Assembly: GCF_032452875.1 (NCBI RefSeq)
Contig: NC_083878.1
Location: 57,083,378-57,147,377 of the forward strand
Direction of reading: 5' to 3'
DNA length: 64,000 nt
Origin: Bos javanicus
Lineage: Eukaryota; Chordata; Mammalia; Artiodactyla; Bovidae
Every line of letters starts with the position of its first letter. The first letter of the stretch is position 1. The notes below the pieces were generated by a model that ran no database searches, was not told the origin of the DNA, and saw nothing but the letters and a program-made list of their open reading frames with translations. Below, piece after piece: positions 21,549-31,660 of this stretch. Both the position numbers and the translations under genes were made by a program.

Positions 21549-23344
21549 ATCAATCCTTCCAATGAATATCCAGGACTGGTCTCCTTTGGATATTCAGGAC
21601 TGATTTCCTTTAGGACGGACTGGTCGGATCTCTTTGCAGTCCAGTGGACTTTCAAGAGTCATCTCCAAGACCACGTTTCAAAAGTATCAATTCTGCAGCT
21701 CTCAGCTTTCTTTATAGTCCAACTCTCACATCCACACATGACTACTGGAAAACCATAGCCTTGACTAGACGAACTTATGTTGGCAAAGTAATGTCTCTGC
21801 TTTTTAATATGCTGTTTGGGTTGGTCGTAACTTTTCTTCCCAGGAATAAGTCTTTTAATTTCATGGCTGAAGTCATTATCTGCAGTGATTTTGGAGCCCC
21901 AGAAAATACAGTCTGTCACTGTTTCTGCTGTTTCCCCATCTATTTGCCACGAAGTAATGGGACCAGGTACCATAATTTTAGTTTCTTGAATGTTGAGTTT
22001 TAAGAAAGATTTTCACTCTTCTCTTTCACTTTCATCAAGAGGCTCTTTAGTTCTTTGCTTTTTGCCATAAGGGTGGTGTCATCTGTATATCTGAGGTTAT
22101 TGATATTTCTCCCAGCAATCTTGATTCCAGTTTGTGCTTCATCCAGCCCAGAGTTTCTCATGATGTACTCTGCATATAAATTAATAAGCAGGATCACATT
22201 GCACAGCCTTGATGTACTGCCTTCCCTATTTGGAACCAGTCTGTTGTTCCATGTCCATTCTTACTGTTGCTTCGTGACCTGCATACAGATTTCTCAGAAG
22301 GTAGGTCAGATGGTCTGCTATTCCTATCTCTTTAAGAATTTTTCAATGTTAGTGGTGATCCACAGAGCCAAAAATTTGGCATAGTCAATAAAGCAGAAAC
22401 AGATTTTTTTTTTCTGGAATTCTCTTGCTTATTTGTTAATCCAACAGATGTTGGCAACTTGATATCTGATTCCTCTGCCTTTTCTAAAACCAGCTTGAAC
22501 ATCTGGAAGTTCACAGTGCACACACTGTTGAAGCCTGGCTTGGAGAATTTTGAGCATTACTTTACTAGCATGTGAGATGAGTGCAGTTGTACAGCAGTTT
22601 GAGCATTCTTTGGCATTGCCTTTCTTTGGGATTGGAATGAAAATTGACCTTTTCCAGTCCTGTGGCCACTGCTGAGTTTTCCTAATTTGCTGGCATATTG
22701 AGTGCAGCACTTTTATAGCATCATCTTATAGCATTTGAAATAGCTCAACTGGAATTCCCTTACCTCCACTAGCTTTGTTTGTAGTGATGCTTCCTAGAGC
22801 CCACTTGACTTGGCATTCCATAGTGTCTGGTTTTAGTTGAGTGATCACACCATCATGATTATCTGGGTCATGAAGGTCTTTTTTGTATATTTCTTCTGTG
22901 TATTCTTGCCACCTCTTCTTAGTATCTCTGATTCTGTAAGGTCTGTACCATTTCTGTTCTTTACTGTGCTCATTTTACATAAAATGTTCTCTTGGTATCT
23001 CTAATTTTCTTGAGATCTCTAGTCTTTCCCATTCTATTGCTTTCCTCTATTTCTTTGCACTGATCACTAAGGAAGGCTTTCTTATCTCTTCTTGCTATTC
23101 TTTGGAACCTGCATTCAAATGCATAATCTTTCCTTTTCTCCTTTGCTTTTCACTTCTCTTCTTTGCACAGCTGTTTGTAAGGCCTCCTCAGACAGCCATT
23201 TTGGTTTTTTATATTTCTTCTTCTTGGGGATGGTCTTGATCTCCGTCTCCTGTACCATATCACAAACCTCCGTCCATAGTTCACCAGGCACTCTGTCTAT
23301 CAGATATAATGCCTTAAGTCTATTTCTCACTTCCACTCTATAAT
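21549..23344 (-). pseudogene. Host BovB, main body (antisense RT and linker)
   Basis: This continues the antisense BovB begun at 19325. Going right, it covers the C-terminal region, RT, linker and start of the endonuclease side. The YADD box reads YTDD on the minus strand near 22095. Frames of 104, 65, 93 and 147 codons are separated by frameshifts. 'KRGNAKECSNC'-type RT text lies near 22600. A SINE follows at 23345 and BovB sequence resumes after it. Confidence 0.9.
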
Positions 23345-23571
23345 AGTAAAGTGAAAAAAGTAAAAGTGAAGTTGCTGAGTCATATCCTACTCTTTGCAAC
23401 CCCATGGCCTGTAGCCTACCAGGCTCCTCAGTCCATGGAATTTTCCAGTCAAAAGTAATGTAGTGGGTTTCCATTTCCTTCTCCAGGGGATCTTCCCGAC
23501 CCAGGGATCGAACCTGGGTCTTCCACATTGCAGGAGGACGCTTTACCGTCTGAGCCATCAGGGAAGCCTAG
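23345..23571 (-). mobile_element. Bov-tA SINE inside BovB
   Basis: Antisense Bov-tA with a well preserved tRNA head (gggatcgaacctgggtcttc, ctgagccatcagggaagcc). It splits the host BovB. The short repeat tataat at about 23340 and 23572 acts as TSD. Confidence 0.88.
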
Positions 23572-23675
23572 TATAATCATAAAGGATTTAATTTAGGTCA
23601 TACCTGAACTGAACTGAATGATATAGTGGTTTTCCCTATTTTCTTCAATTTAAGTCTGAATTTGGCAGTAAGCTA
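23572..23675 (-). mobile_element. Host BovB, 5'-most remnant
   Basis: A short block matches the region between BovB endonuclease and linker (aggatttaatttaggtcata, ttcaatttaagtctgaattt), antisense to the equivalent in the copy at 60463. A small (CTGAA)n insertion sits near 23610-23622. The element is 5'-truncated at about 23673. Confidence 0.8.
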
Positions 23676-23819
23676 CAGATATAGCTGTATCTATATCTGT
23701 CATCCCTCTATCTCTTATTGTTTTTGTTTCTCTTGAAGACCCTGACTTAAATCAGACTCCAGAAAATAACTTGCTCAAACAACTATTTCTTAGTTTTGGT
23801 CATCTAATACTAATACTAA

Positions 23820-24245
23820 GCTCCCAGAAGATAATCAGTTCCCAATCCCTGGAACCTTCAAACACTGCCATATAGCACATAAAATGTCATTAAAGATTTT
23901 GCATTGGGAAGATTATCCTGGATTGTATGAGTGGGCCTTATATCCTTATAAGAGGGACATTTGACAGGAAAAGGAGAGAAAAATGTGACCACACAGACAG
24001 GGATTTGAGTGATGTGATTACAAGTTAAGGAATGTTTGACAGCCACCACAAGATGAAAGAGGAAATGAACAGTTTCTCCCCTAGAACCTCCTGAGGAACT
24101 AAACCTCAGCTAAAACTTTATTTTCTCCTCAATAAAACTGAATTTGGGTTTCTGGCCTGAAGAACTGTGAGAGAATAAATTTTTATTGTTTTAAGCCACA
24201 AAGTTTGTGATAATTTCTTATGACAGTCATGGAAAACTGCTACAA
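23820..24245 (+). mobile_element. MLT1C-like MaLR LTR
   Basis: Plus-strand order: 'cccaatccctggaaccttc', 'ttggaagattatcc'-like block, 'gggccttatatccttataag', and near the end 'gaactgtgagagaataaatt' with 'gttttaagccacaaagtttg'. This fits an MLT1C/D-type LTR with its AATAAA signal at about 24175. Confidence 0.7.
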
Positions 24246-24588
24246 CTCTTACTATTAAGATAAATTTTCCCTTATGCCTGTTTTTTTCTTTTCTGTATAG
24301 TCCCTTATAGGCAGAAAGGGTGAAAAAAAAGAAAGATATTACTATTTATTTTTTCCTCCAAGCCTTGTGCAATACAACACATTCAGAGAACATTGTCTCA
24401 TCCCTTCTTTTTCCTAAACTGTCTTGTTAAAATGACAAAGCAGTGGTTATGGAGATTTATACCTCTTCAGATCATCATGACATCATTGAAGTACTTCAAT
24501 GGCAATCTAAAGCCCCATTCAGGGAATAAAATCTGCTGGCCTTTGAGTAAATCTGGCCCTAGGTGTATTTTGTTGGCTGGTTCACTGT
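24246..24588. other. Unassigned spacer
   Basis: No recognised repeat between the MaLR LTR and the L1 tail. Confidence 0.4.
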
Positions 24589-24960
24589 TTTCTTTCTTTT
24601 TATTTTTTTTTTTTTTTTAATTTTATTTAATTTTTAAACTTTACATAATTGTATTAGTTTTGCCAAATATCGAAATGAATCCACCACAGGTATACATGTG
24701 TTCCCCATCCTGTCCCTCCTCCCTCCTCCCTCCCCATACCATCCCTCTGGGTCGTCCCAGTGCACTAGCCCCAAGCATCCAGTATCGTGCATCAAACCTG
24801 GACTGGCATCTCATTTCATACATGATATTTTACATGTTTCAATGCCATTCTCTCAAATCTTCCCACCCTCTCCCTCTCCCACAGAGTCCATAAGACTGTT
24901 CTATACATCAGTGTCTCTTTTGCTGTCTCGTACACAGGCTTATTGTTACCATCTTTCTAA
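24589..24960 (-). mobile_element. Young ruminant L1, 3' end only
   Basis: A poly-T tract at 24600-24620 is the antisense poly(A) tail. It is followed by the ruminant L1 3' UTR: 'gtattagttttgccaaatat', the CCCTCC-rich block at 24711-24745 and 'cacaggcttattgttaccat'. Few changes and a preserved tail suggest a recent, severely 5'-truncated insertion. The two overlapping plus-strand frames (24660-24893, 24698-24979) are antisense to L1 and not genes. Confidence 0.85.
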
Positions 24961-25185
24961 ATCACCTACATTTGGATAATTTTTAGGAAGAAGTGACCTG
25001 GTCTCCAGTAGTTCAGAGTCCCCCATACCCAGTACTAATTACTACTGCCAACTTCACAGAATCAGATTTTAACTCTGGTCTCTGAAAGCACATGAGTGTA
25101 CAACTCTGGCATGAATAATACAACCCAAACTATTTAATATGTCATACTATCTTTTTCAAAATTTGTCCAGATTTATCAATCATCC
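24961..25185. other. Unassigned spacer
   Basis: No recognised repeat or gene between the two L1 3' ends. Confidence 0.4.
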
Positions 25186-25189
25186 TTAA

Positions 25190-25235
25190 GTTTTTTTTTC
25201 TCTATTTTTTATTTTTTCTAGGTTTATTGAGGTAT
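25190..25235 (-). mobile_element. Old L1, 3' terminus and tail
   Basis: A T-rich tract followed by 'ctaggtttattgaggtat' is the antisense 3' terminus of an L1M-type element. It continues after the Bov-A2/LTR insertion at about 26791 and extends, interrupted, to about 37300. Confidence 0.65.
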
Positions 25236-25241
25236 GCTGCT

Positions 25242-26520
25242 TGTTGGGGGCCAGAGTGAGGTACTCCGCCCGTGACAAAGGTCATGAGGAAGGAGGCTCG
25301 ACATACGCAAAGGCGGGATCGAGCCTCAGGAGTCCCCCTGGAAATCCTCGAGCATCTATCCCCATAACCAGACCCTGCCTACTTTACTACTTTGTGCTCT
25401 CACCTACACCTCTGACTTTACGGGGGGCTGTCCCCCACCACCTCTTTCGGAGAAGGAGTTAACTTAGAGCTCCAGTTAATAATAATTCCTGGGCGTGATA
25501 AGAGTGTTTTAACCTACAAACTCCTCTGAAGGTTCTCTAGCCTGCCTGACAGGCTTGTCCGGCCACATGTGATTGCTCACAGCCTCCCAACCATGAGAGG
25601 CACGAGATGCTTTAAACCTTCTAAAAACAGGTTCCTTAGAAAAGTTAGAAAACTATTAGTATAATGGGCTGATTAGAAATTGTATTGGTGAAGGGTTTTT
25701 CATTTGTTGAGCCAATGTTTGTTGCTAAGTCTCCACATCCCCTGCCCTTACACACATTAATGAATATATAGAATAAATATTAACCTTTGATATTAATCAT
25801 GTTAGACCTTAGGCTAAGTAAATTCTTTCCTTAACTAAAATCCACTACACCCTCACCCTATAGGAATGTAACTTTATTTGGGTGGCGTCTGTTTTAAGAA
25901 TAATCACCCTTGGAGAAAAAAGTGTTCTGACCACTGTCACAAGGAGAGGGTCATAAATTGTCAGCAGGCCCCCTGGCCAGAAGATGATGTAACACCCCTA
26001 AGACCTCTGTATACATTTGTATGAAGCACCTGACTTTAATAAAAGTCAGGACTGCTGTCCCTGCGTGACTTTTGTATAACATCTCAGTGTATAAAAACAG
26101 ACTCTGGAAAATAAAGAATTGGGATCAGTTTCTCGAAATACTGGTCTCCCCATGTCTCTCTCTCTTTCACTCTGGCTGAGTCTCCATCTGGAGCGTGGAA
26201 CCCACCATGCTTACTAATTATGCCTGGGCTTCTAAGATCCGACCGGGGAGGCCTCAGTGTCTCCTCTCCTTCAGGAGAACGGAAGGACGCCTGTGGCCTA
26301 CGTAAGTGGTGCAAACTTCTTGTCTTGAAGTTTTATTGGTCTCCCGCGTAAACCAAGCCACTCAGCCTCTTTTCTCCACTGAATTTTCCTACTGAGCTAT
26401 CCTTATTCTATTACTCTTTATGTCTTTAATTAATATCTAATTGAAACTATTGTATCCTGACCCTTGCCGACGCCATCCCAGCTTCGAACTCCCTGGATGA
26501 GCCGGGGCTGGACCCCGGCA
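25242..26520 (+). mobile_element. Solo ERVK LTR (BTLTR1-like)
   Basis: A 1279-bp LTR runs from TGTTGGGGGCC to CCCCGGCA. A perfect 6-bp TSD, gctgct at 25236-25241 and 26521-26526, fits class II (ERVK) integration. No second LTR or internal region is present, so it is a recombined solo LTR. A TATA box (tataaaaa, 26090-26097) lies just ahead of AATAAA at 26110-26115, as in betaretrovirus-like LTRs with a short R. G+C is higher than in the surroundings. The name is from memory. Frames at 25241-25462 and 26084-26314 lie inside it and are probably non-coding. Confidence 0.88.
26029..26050 (+). promoter_or_regulatory. Hairpin with AATAAA in its loop, within the LTR
   Basis: A perfect 8-bp inverted repeat (cctgactt at 26029-26036, aagtcagg at 26043-26050) encloses taataa. 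An AATAAA hexamer spans 26038-26043. It lies about 40 bp upstream of the TATA box, so its role, if any, is unknown. Confidence 0.5.
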
Positions 26521-26790
26521 GCTGCTAACTGCTGCTAAGTCACCTCAGTCATGTCCGACTCTGTGTGACCCCATAGACAGCAGCCCACCAGGCTGCCCCA
26601 TCCCTGGGATTCTCCAGGCAAGAACACTGGAGTGGGTTGCCATTTCCTTCTCCAGTGCATGAAAGTGAAAAGTGAAAGTGAAGTCGCTCAGTCGTGTCAG
26701 ACTCTTAGTGGCCCCATGGACTGCAGCCTACCAGGCTCCTCCATCCATGTGATTTTCCAGGCAAGAGTACTGGAGCGGGGTGCCATTGTT
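26521..26790 (-). mobile_element. Bov-A2 SINE hosting the solo LTR
   Basis: Antisense Bov-A2 with (GCT)n tail at 26521-26537, a second monomer, the 'gaaagtgaaaagtgaaagtg' linker and the first monomer ending near 'gcggggtgccattgt'. The ERVK LTR integrated in the GCT tail. The SINE itself sits in the antisense L1 3' region. Confidence 0.9.
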
Positions 26791-27371
26791 GACTAATAAA
26801 AATGGTACATGTATATATTGTACAGAGTGATGTTTTGACATATGTATACATTGTAACATACTAATCAGAATCAAATTAATTTATATATCATCACTATACA
26901 CAGTTACCTTTTGGAGTGGTGGCAAGAAAACATAAGATTCACTCTTTTAGCAAATTTTAGGTATACAATACATTATTATTAACTATAGTCACTGTGCTAT
27001 ATACATTAGGTCTCCAGATCCCATCAATCTTAAAACTAAATTTTTTTGCAGCTCAAAATTTCCACAAGCCCTCAGCCCTCATTCCCTGTTAACTACCATT
27101 CTACTCTTTGTTTCTATAAATTCAACTTTTTAAAGATGCCTCATATAAGTGAAATCATACAAGTATTTTTCTCTAGCTAATTTCACTAGGATTATGTCAT
27201 CCAGGTTCATTCATGCTATAGCAAACATCAATTTTTCTTCTTTTTATGGCTGAATAATATTCCATTGTATACATAGATCACATTTTATTTACTCTTTTAT
27301 CTGTTGATGGACACTTAGGTTGTTTCCATATCTTGGTCATTGTAAGTAACACTGCAATGAAAATGGAGTAT

Positions 27372-27493
27372 GGAGAGGGAAGTGGCAACCCACTCCAGTA
27401 TTCTTCCCTGGAGAATTCCATGGACAGAGGAGCCTGGTGGGCTATGGTCCATGGGGTTGCAAAGAGTTGGAAATGACTGAGCAATGGAGCATA
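27372..27493 (+). mobile_element. Bov-A SINE monomer
   Basis: Single Bov-A monomer (ggagagggaagtggcaaccc ... gactgagcaatggagc) with a perfect 12-bp TSD, aaaatggagtat at 27360-27371 and 27494-27505, inside the L1. Confidence 0.9.
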
Positions 27494-27574
27494 AAAATGG
27501 AGTATAGTTATCTCTTCAAGACTGTGATTTCATTTCCTTTGATTATATATTCAAAAGTGAGATTTCTAGACCAT

Positions 27575-27794
27575 GCATATGTGCTAAGTCACTTTTGTCA
27601 TGCTTGACTCTGCAAACCTATGAACTGTAGCCCACAAGTCTCCTTTGTCCATGGGGATTCTCCAGACAAGAATACTGGAGTGGATTGCCATGCCATCCTC
27701 CAGGGAATCTTCTGGACCCAGGGATCAAATCCATGTCTCTATGTCTCCTGCATTGACATTCAGATCTTTATGACTAGTGTTACCTGGGAAGCCC
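27575..27794 (-). mobile_element. Bov-tA SINE
   Basis: Antisense Bov-tA with degraded tRNA head, flanked by the 7-bp TSD agaccat (27568-27574, 27795-27801) inside the L1. The 62-codon frame at 27620-27808 belongs to it. Confidence 0.87.
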
Positions 27795-28124
27795 AGACCA
27801 TATGGTAGTTCTATGCTTAATTATTTCAGAAACCACCAAACTGTTTCAAAAAAGGTTTTATCAGTTTACATTCCCACCAATAATGGACAAGGGTTTCCTT
27901 TTCTCCCCACCTAACCAACACTTGCTATCTTTTCACTTTTTATGATAGACATCCTAACAAATGTGAGGTAGTACCTAACCATGGTTTTGATTTGAATTTC
28001 CCTGATGATTACTGATTTTAAGCATATTTTCTTTTTGCTTTTTATTAAAAGACATCTATCTAGGTCCTTTCCCAATTCTTTTAGGTTAACTTTTTTGTTG
28101 TTTTAATTTAATTTTTAAAATTAA

Positions 28125-28432
28125 AATTTGATTGCACTGGGCCTTATTGCTGTACTCAGGCTTTCCCTAGTTGTGGCCACTGGGGGCAACTCTTTGTTGA
28201 GGTGCACAGGTTTCTCACTGTGGTGATTTCTCTTGTTGTGGAGCACAGGTTCTAGGCACACAGGCTTCAGTAGTTGTGATGTGCAGGCTCTAGAGGAGGC
28301 GGACTTCTTTTGTTATGGCACGTGAGCTTAGCTGCTCTGCAGCATGTGAAATCTCCCTGAACCAGGGATCAAACCTTTGTCTCCTGCATTGGCAGGCAGA
28401 TTCTTATCCACTGTACCACCAGGAAAGTCCCT
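28125..28432 (-). mobile_element. CHR-2-like SINE
   Basis: Antisense cetartiodactyl SINE. It ends (right) in a tRNA-like head 'ccaccaggaaagtccc' with 'ccagggatcaaacctttgtc'. The body has the repeating 'cacaggcttcagtagttgtg' and 'gagcacaggttctaggcaca' blocks and an A-rich tail (T-rich here) at the left. It is older than the Bov-tA copies. Confidence 0.8.
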
Positions 28433-29022
28433 TTTCCTGATTTTTGTAAGTGCTCCTTATGTATTTTTTATATTAACCTCTTATCAAATATATGGTGTGG
28501 AAATATTTTCTCCTATCCATAAGCTGTCTTTTCATCTTTGTGATTATTTCTTTTGCTGTGCATAAATGGTCAGTTTTTTGTAGTCAAACTTGTTTTCCAT
28601 TATGTTTTCTTCTTGGGTTTTAGGTTTCAGATCTTAAGTTTCTTTCTTTAATCCATTAATTTTTGTGTATGGTGTAAGACAAGGGACTGGTTTCATTCTT
28701 TTGCATGTGAATATTCAATTTTTCTAGTGTCATTTGTTGAACAAACCATTTCTTGTAATTGTGGTTTTGGTGCCTTGTCAATATTAATTGACCATTTATG
28801 CATGGATTTATGTCTAGGCTTTCCATTCTGTTACTCTGAATTATAAGCCTGATTTTATGCCAGTGCAATACTGTCTTGATTGATACAGCTTTGTAATATA
28901 ATCTAAAAATAGTAATTGTTTTGTGTCTACCTCTGTTCTTCTTGCTAAAAATTGCTCTAGCTCTTCAAAGTCTTCAATACAAATTTTAGGGTTATTTTAT
29001 TATTTTTTTAGGTGCCATTGGA

Positions 29023-29110
29023 AATTTGATAAGGAATGGATTAAGGAATAAGATGGATAAGGAATGGATAAGGATAAGGAATAAGAATGGATAAGGAATA
29101 AGAATAAGGA
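29023..29110 (+). repeat. Short GGATAA-rich minisatellite
   Basis: Imperfect repeats of ggataaggaata/aataagaat occupy the place where the surrounding L1 has a single 'gatagggattg'-like unit. It is probably a local tandem expansion inside the L1. Confidence 0.7.
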
Positions 29111-29352
29111 TTCTCATCAAATTTGAGAATCATGTTGTATAATATGGATGTTTTAACAATGTTAATTCTTCCAATGTATGAACATGGATATTTTTCCACT
29201 TATTTGTGTTTTCTTCAATACTTTGAATCAATATTTTATAGTTTTCAGTGTACATGTCTTTCACTTTTTTGATTACATTTATTTCTAACCTTTTAATTCT
29301 TTCAGATGCTATTAAATATAGTAGTTTTTTATACTTTTTTTTTCAGACATTT

Positions 29353-29830
29353 TGTTGTAGGAAGTGGGACCCCTTCCAGGGTCCAAGTTTAGGCTGTTGT
29401 CTAACACTCAGGAATGAATTGTCCAAGGAGACACATATGCTGAATCAAGCAAGAGACTTTATTGGGAATGAGCACTAGGGCAGAGAGCCTCAGGGTAAGG
29501 GAACCTAGGAGAATGACTCACAGTCTCAGGTTTTATAGTAATGGCGTAAGTTTCCAGGTTGTCTCTGGCCAACCATTTTAACTCAGGCTCCTTTCTGGTC
29601 ATGCACATGCCACTCAGTAAAGATGAACTCCAGTGAGAAGGATTTTTCCAGATTGGTAGGACATATGGACTGGCATCTCCTCTCTCCTTTTTACCTTTCC
29701 CACATTCTTCCATTTGGTGTAGTTGTTAGTTCCAAGTTCCTTCCAGGACCTCTTGTTGTAATATAACTCACACAAGTGATTACTATTGGATCGAGCCAGG
29801 AAGGGTGATTTCTCTGTGTTTCCCCTAACA
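29353..29830 (-). mobile_element. 3' LTR of class I ERV-like provirus
   Basis: The 478-bp LTR runs on this strand from tgttgtagg to ccctaaca. On the minus strand it has a TATA-like 'ctataaaacctgag', an AATAAA signal (cccaataaagtctcttgc) and a U5 region. It pairs with the direct repeat at 36411-36911. Outer flanks share attt (29349-29352 and 36912-36915), a 4-bp TSD typical of ERV1-class elements. The host site is the antisense L1. Confidence 0.82.
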
Positions 29831-29978
29831 ATTTCCCCCTGAGAGACTTCATACTCAAAATACTCCTTGGGAATTGGGGCAGAGGTCTCTTTTTTTCTGT
29901 AACTACTTTCTGTTGAGAGTATGAAGTCATTGTAGTAGAGCAGGAGTCTCTCTCGACTTAATTTAAATCCAGGTATCC
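29831..29978 (-). pseudogene. Provirus end: polypurine tract and env tail remnant
   Basis: Directly next to the LTR, the minus strand has a purine-rich tract (cagggggaaat) placed as a polypurine tract should be. Upstream of it a short stretch could be the last codons of env, judged by position only. The 79-codon minus frame at 29691-29930 lies partly here. Confidence 0.5.
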
Positions 29979-29980
29979 TG

Positions 29981-30523
29981 TGTCAGAAACCAGCATTCAC
30001 TCTTGTAGTAATAATAATTTAACCTCAACTGTTGGACCCTGTCAGAAATGAATCTTGTCAAATGAGTGTTTGCCAAGAGCTTTTGCCATCTGCCTCTGCA
30101 GAGAGTGAATCCTGTGCTGCTTCAGCTGTTGACCTTCAGCATGCCCTGAAGGCAGTTCAGGGTGGAGAATGAGGCACTCTGTGTTCCAGGGAATCTGGTG
30201 GAACAGGTCTTAAATAAGTATTTTCAGGAATTGATTTCATGCTTCCAATCCTTGCATCTCCTCATTATCTGGAAAAGCACTAAATCCCTTCATGGTGACA
30301 TCAGCTCCTCCTGATTAGCAGAAAGCCTTTGTAAAGTAAGCCCTTGACTGCACTGAACTCCCCTTTCACAAAAATCTTAGATATTGACCTTCCGCCACTA
30401 CCTCTTTATGGCAGTTTATCAGAGTTATCTGAGGTGCTGTCTCCTGGTCTGTAGTCCTTATTTTGTTTCAAATAAAACTTAACTCTCAATTCTCACATTG
30501 TACATCTTTTTTGAGTCAACACC
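29981..30523 (+). mobile_element. LTR nested in the provirus (same family as 3.0 kb copy)
   Basis: A plus-strand LTR-like unit starts TGTCAG and ends GTCAACA. It has a late AATAAA (caaataaaacttaactctc) followed by a T-rich U5. It runs opposite to the provirus. Its blocks match the reverse complement of 3033-3760. TSD is not clear (cctg against cctt), so the left edge is approximate. Confidence 0.6.
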
Positions 30524-30824
30524 TTGTAAGCAGTTGAAACAGACAAGTTCCAAACAGGAGTCCTCACAGCATGGTCACTGCTGGGCCCAGAAGAGGAAGG
30601 TGAAATTTGGGGTCAGGGGTACAAGATGTGTGGCGTTTTTTCTGATTGATTGGTAATGAGGTTACAAGGTGGTGCTCCATAATCTTGTGCTCTTCCCCAC
30701 CTGGAGGGGGAACCCAATTCTGCAGAAGTACTCAAAGATATTGCTATGCCAATTTCTTGGAGAGGAACCAGGACACTACCCCAAGGCTGAGCCACCATTT
30801 GACTGTTTCTCCTCTGTCGCCCCT
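30524..30824 (-). other. Provirus internal sequence, unassigned
   Basis: It lies inside the ERV1-like unit. No gag, pol or env motif that I can defend is visible. A 61-codon minus frame at 30613-30798 has no recognisable domain. Confidence 0.35.
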
Positions 30825-30952
30825 TTTGGATGGCATCACTGATTCAATGGGCATGAATTTGAACAAACTCCAGGAGATAGTGAAGGACAGAGAAATTTGG
30901 CATGCTTCAGTCCATGGGGTCGCAAAGAGTCAGACATGACTTAGTGACCGAA
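30825..30952 (+). mobile_element. BovB 3' terminal fragment
   Basis: The last ~125 bp of BovB (ttggatggcatcactgattc ... cagacatgacttagtgaccg) is inserted in the provirus. No RT sequence remains. Confidence 0.8.
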
Positions 30953-31660
30953 CAAACCTATTATTGCATATCCTCTCTTCCTTTATTAGCAACTGTTTGA
31001 GCCTGCTGTTTGGAATTCAAAGAAGATCAAGGTAGCTGAATGAAGTCTATGTCCTACAAACAAAAAACAAAGGACTCAGGATTTGTATTCCAGAGCCCGA
31101 CAGAATCCTACTCAGTTTTAATTTAATTCGAGAAACTGGGAGATAATGGCACTAACCACATTCTGCTAAAATGAGGCACAGACCTGTCTTAACTTGGAGA
31201 ATAGAAACTGAATGGGAAATATTTCTGCCTGGATCTGAGTTTATTATGATTAAGGTCCCAATTGTTTGGTTTGCCATTTTGGTATAAGAGTAAGTGTGAA
31301 TCCCAGTCTGGACCTTGCACCTTGGGGAGACTTTTATCCAAGTTGTTTACTTCCAATGTAGCATTAATATACATATAACAGCAACTACTGGTCACTGCAT
31401 GTCTCCTTTTTCTACAAATATTTGATTGAAAATAATTGCATTTTCTAACAACGTAATAGTTGCAACAGAATACCTTGAATCTATTAGGTTGCAGCTACCA
31501 ACTGCCAAAGAGCCTGACACAGCTCAGAGGATTTGAAATTTGAGTTCTCAGCAATACAGGAACATTTATGAAATCCTCAATGACCACACAATTTTGCCTT
31601 CTATGTCTGAACCAGTAACTCTATTTTGACCTTTGAATGTATTTCCCTCCTCAGTGGCCA
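30953..31660 (-). pseudogene. Provirus internal region with env transmembrane-like remnant
   Basis: The minus frame 31189-31395 (68 codons) carries a CC pair followed by 'YINATLEV'. This resembles the segment after the immunosuppressive region of class I ERV envelope transmembrane subunits (usually CX6CC then a YxN stretch). Its place, about 1.4 kb inside the 3' LTR on the same strand, fits env. Only a short piece is readable. The heptad-repeat and fusion-peptide regions are not seen. It is a broken remnant. Confidence 0.4.

Larger units (their letters stand above)
26791..29348 (-). pseudogene. Old antisense L1, 3' UTR and ORF2 remnant
   Basis: Long antisense L1 with blocks in 3'-to-5' order: 'agtgatgttttgacatatgt', 'ttattaactatagtcactgt', 'ggctgaataatattccattg', 'tcagtttacattcccaccaa', 'gatttgaatttccctgatga', 'taacctcttatcaaatatat', then 'attaattcttccaatgtatg'. 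Stops and indels are present throughout. SINEs at 27372, 27575 and 28130 and a minisatellite at 29023 interrupt it. It is split at 29349-29352 by an ERV and resumes at 36916. Confidence 0.8.

Noticed and set aside
24698..24979. Proline/serine-rich 93-codon frame
   Set aside because: It is antisense to the L1 3' UTR C/T-rich block.
25241..25462. LTR-encoded protein
   Set aside because: 73 codons inside the ERVK LTR without known counterpart; starts before the LTR edge.
31189..31395. Intact domesticated envelope gene
   Set aside because: Only a short frame with stops on both sides; no signal peptide, surface subunit or fusion peptide visible.
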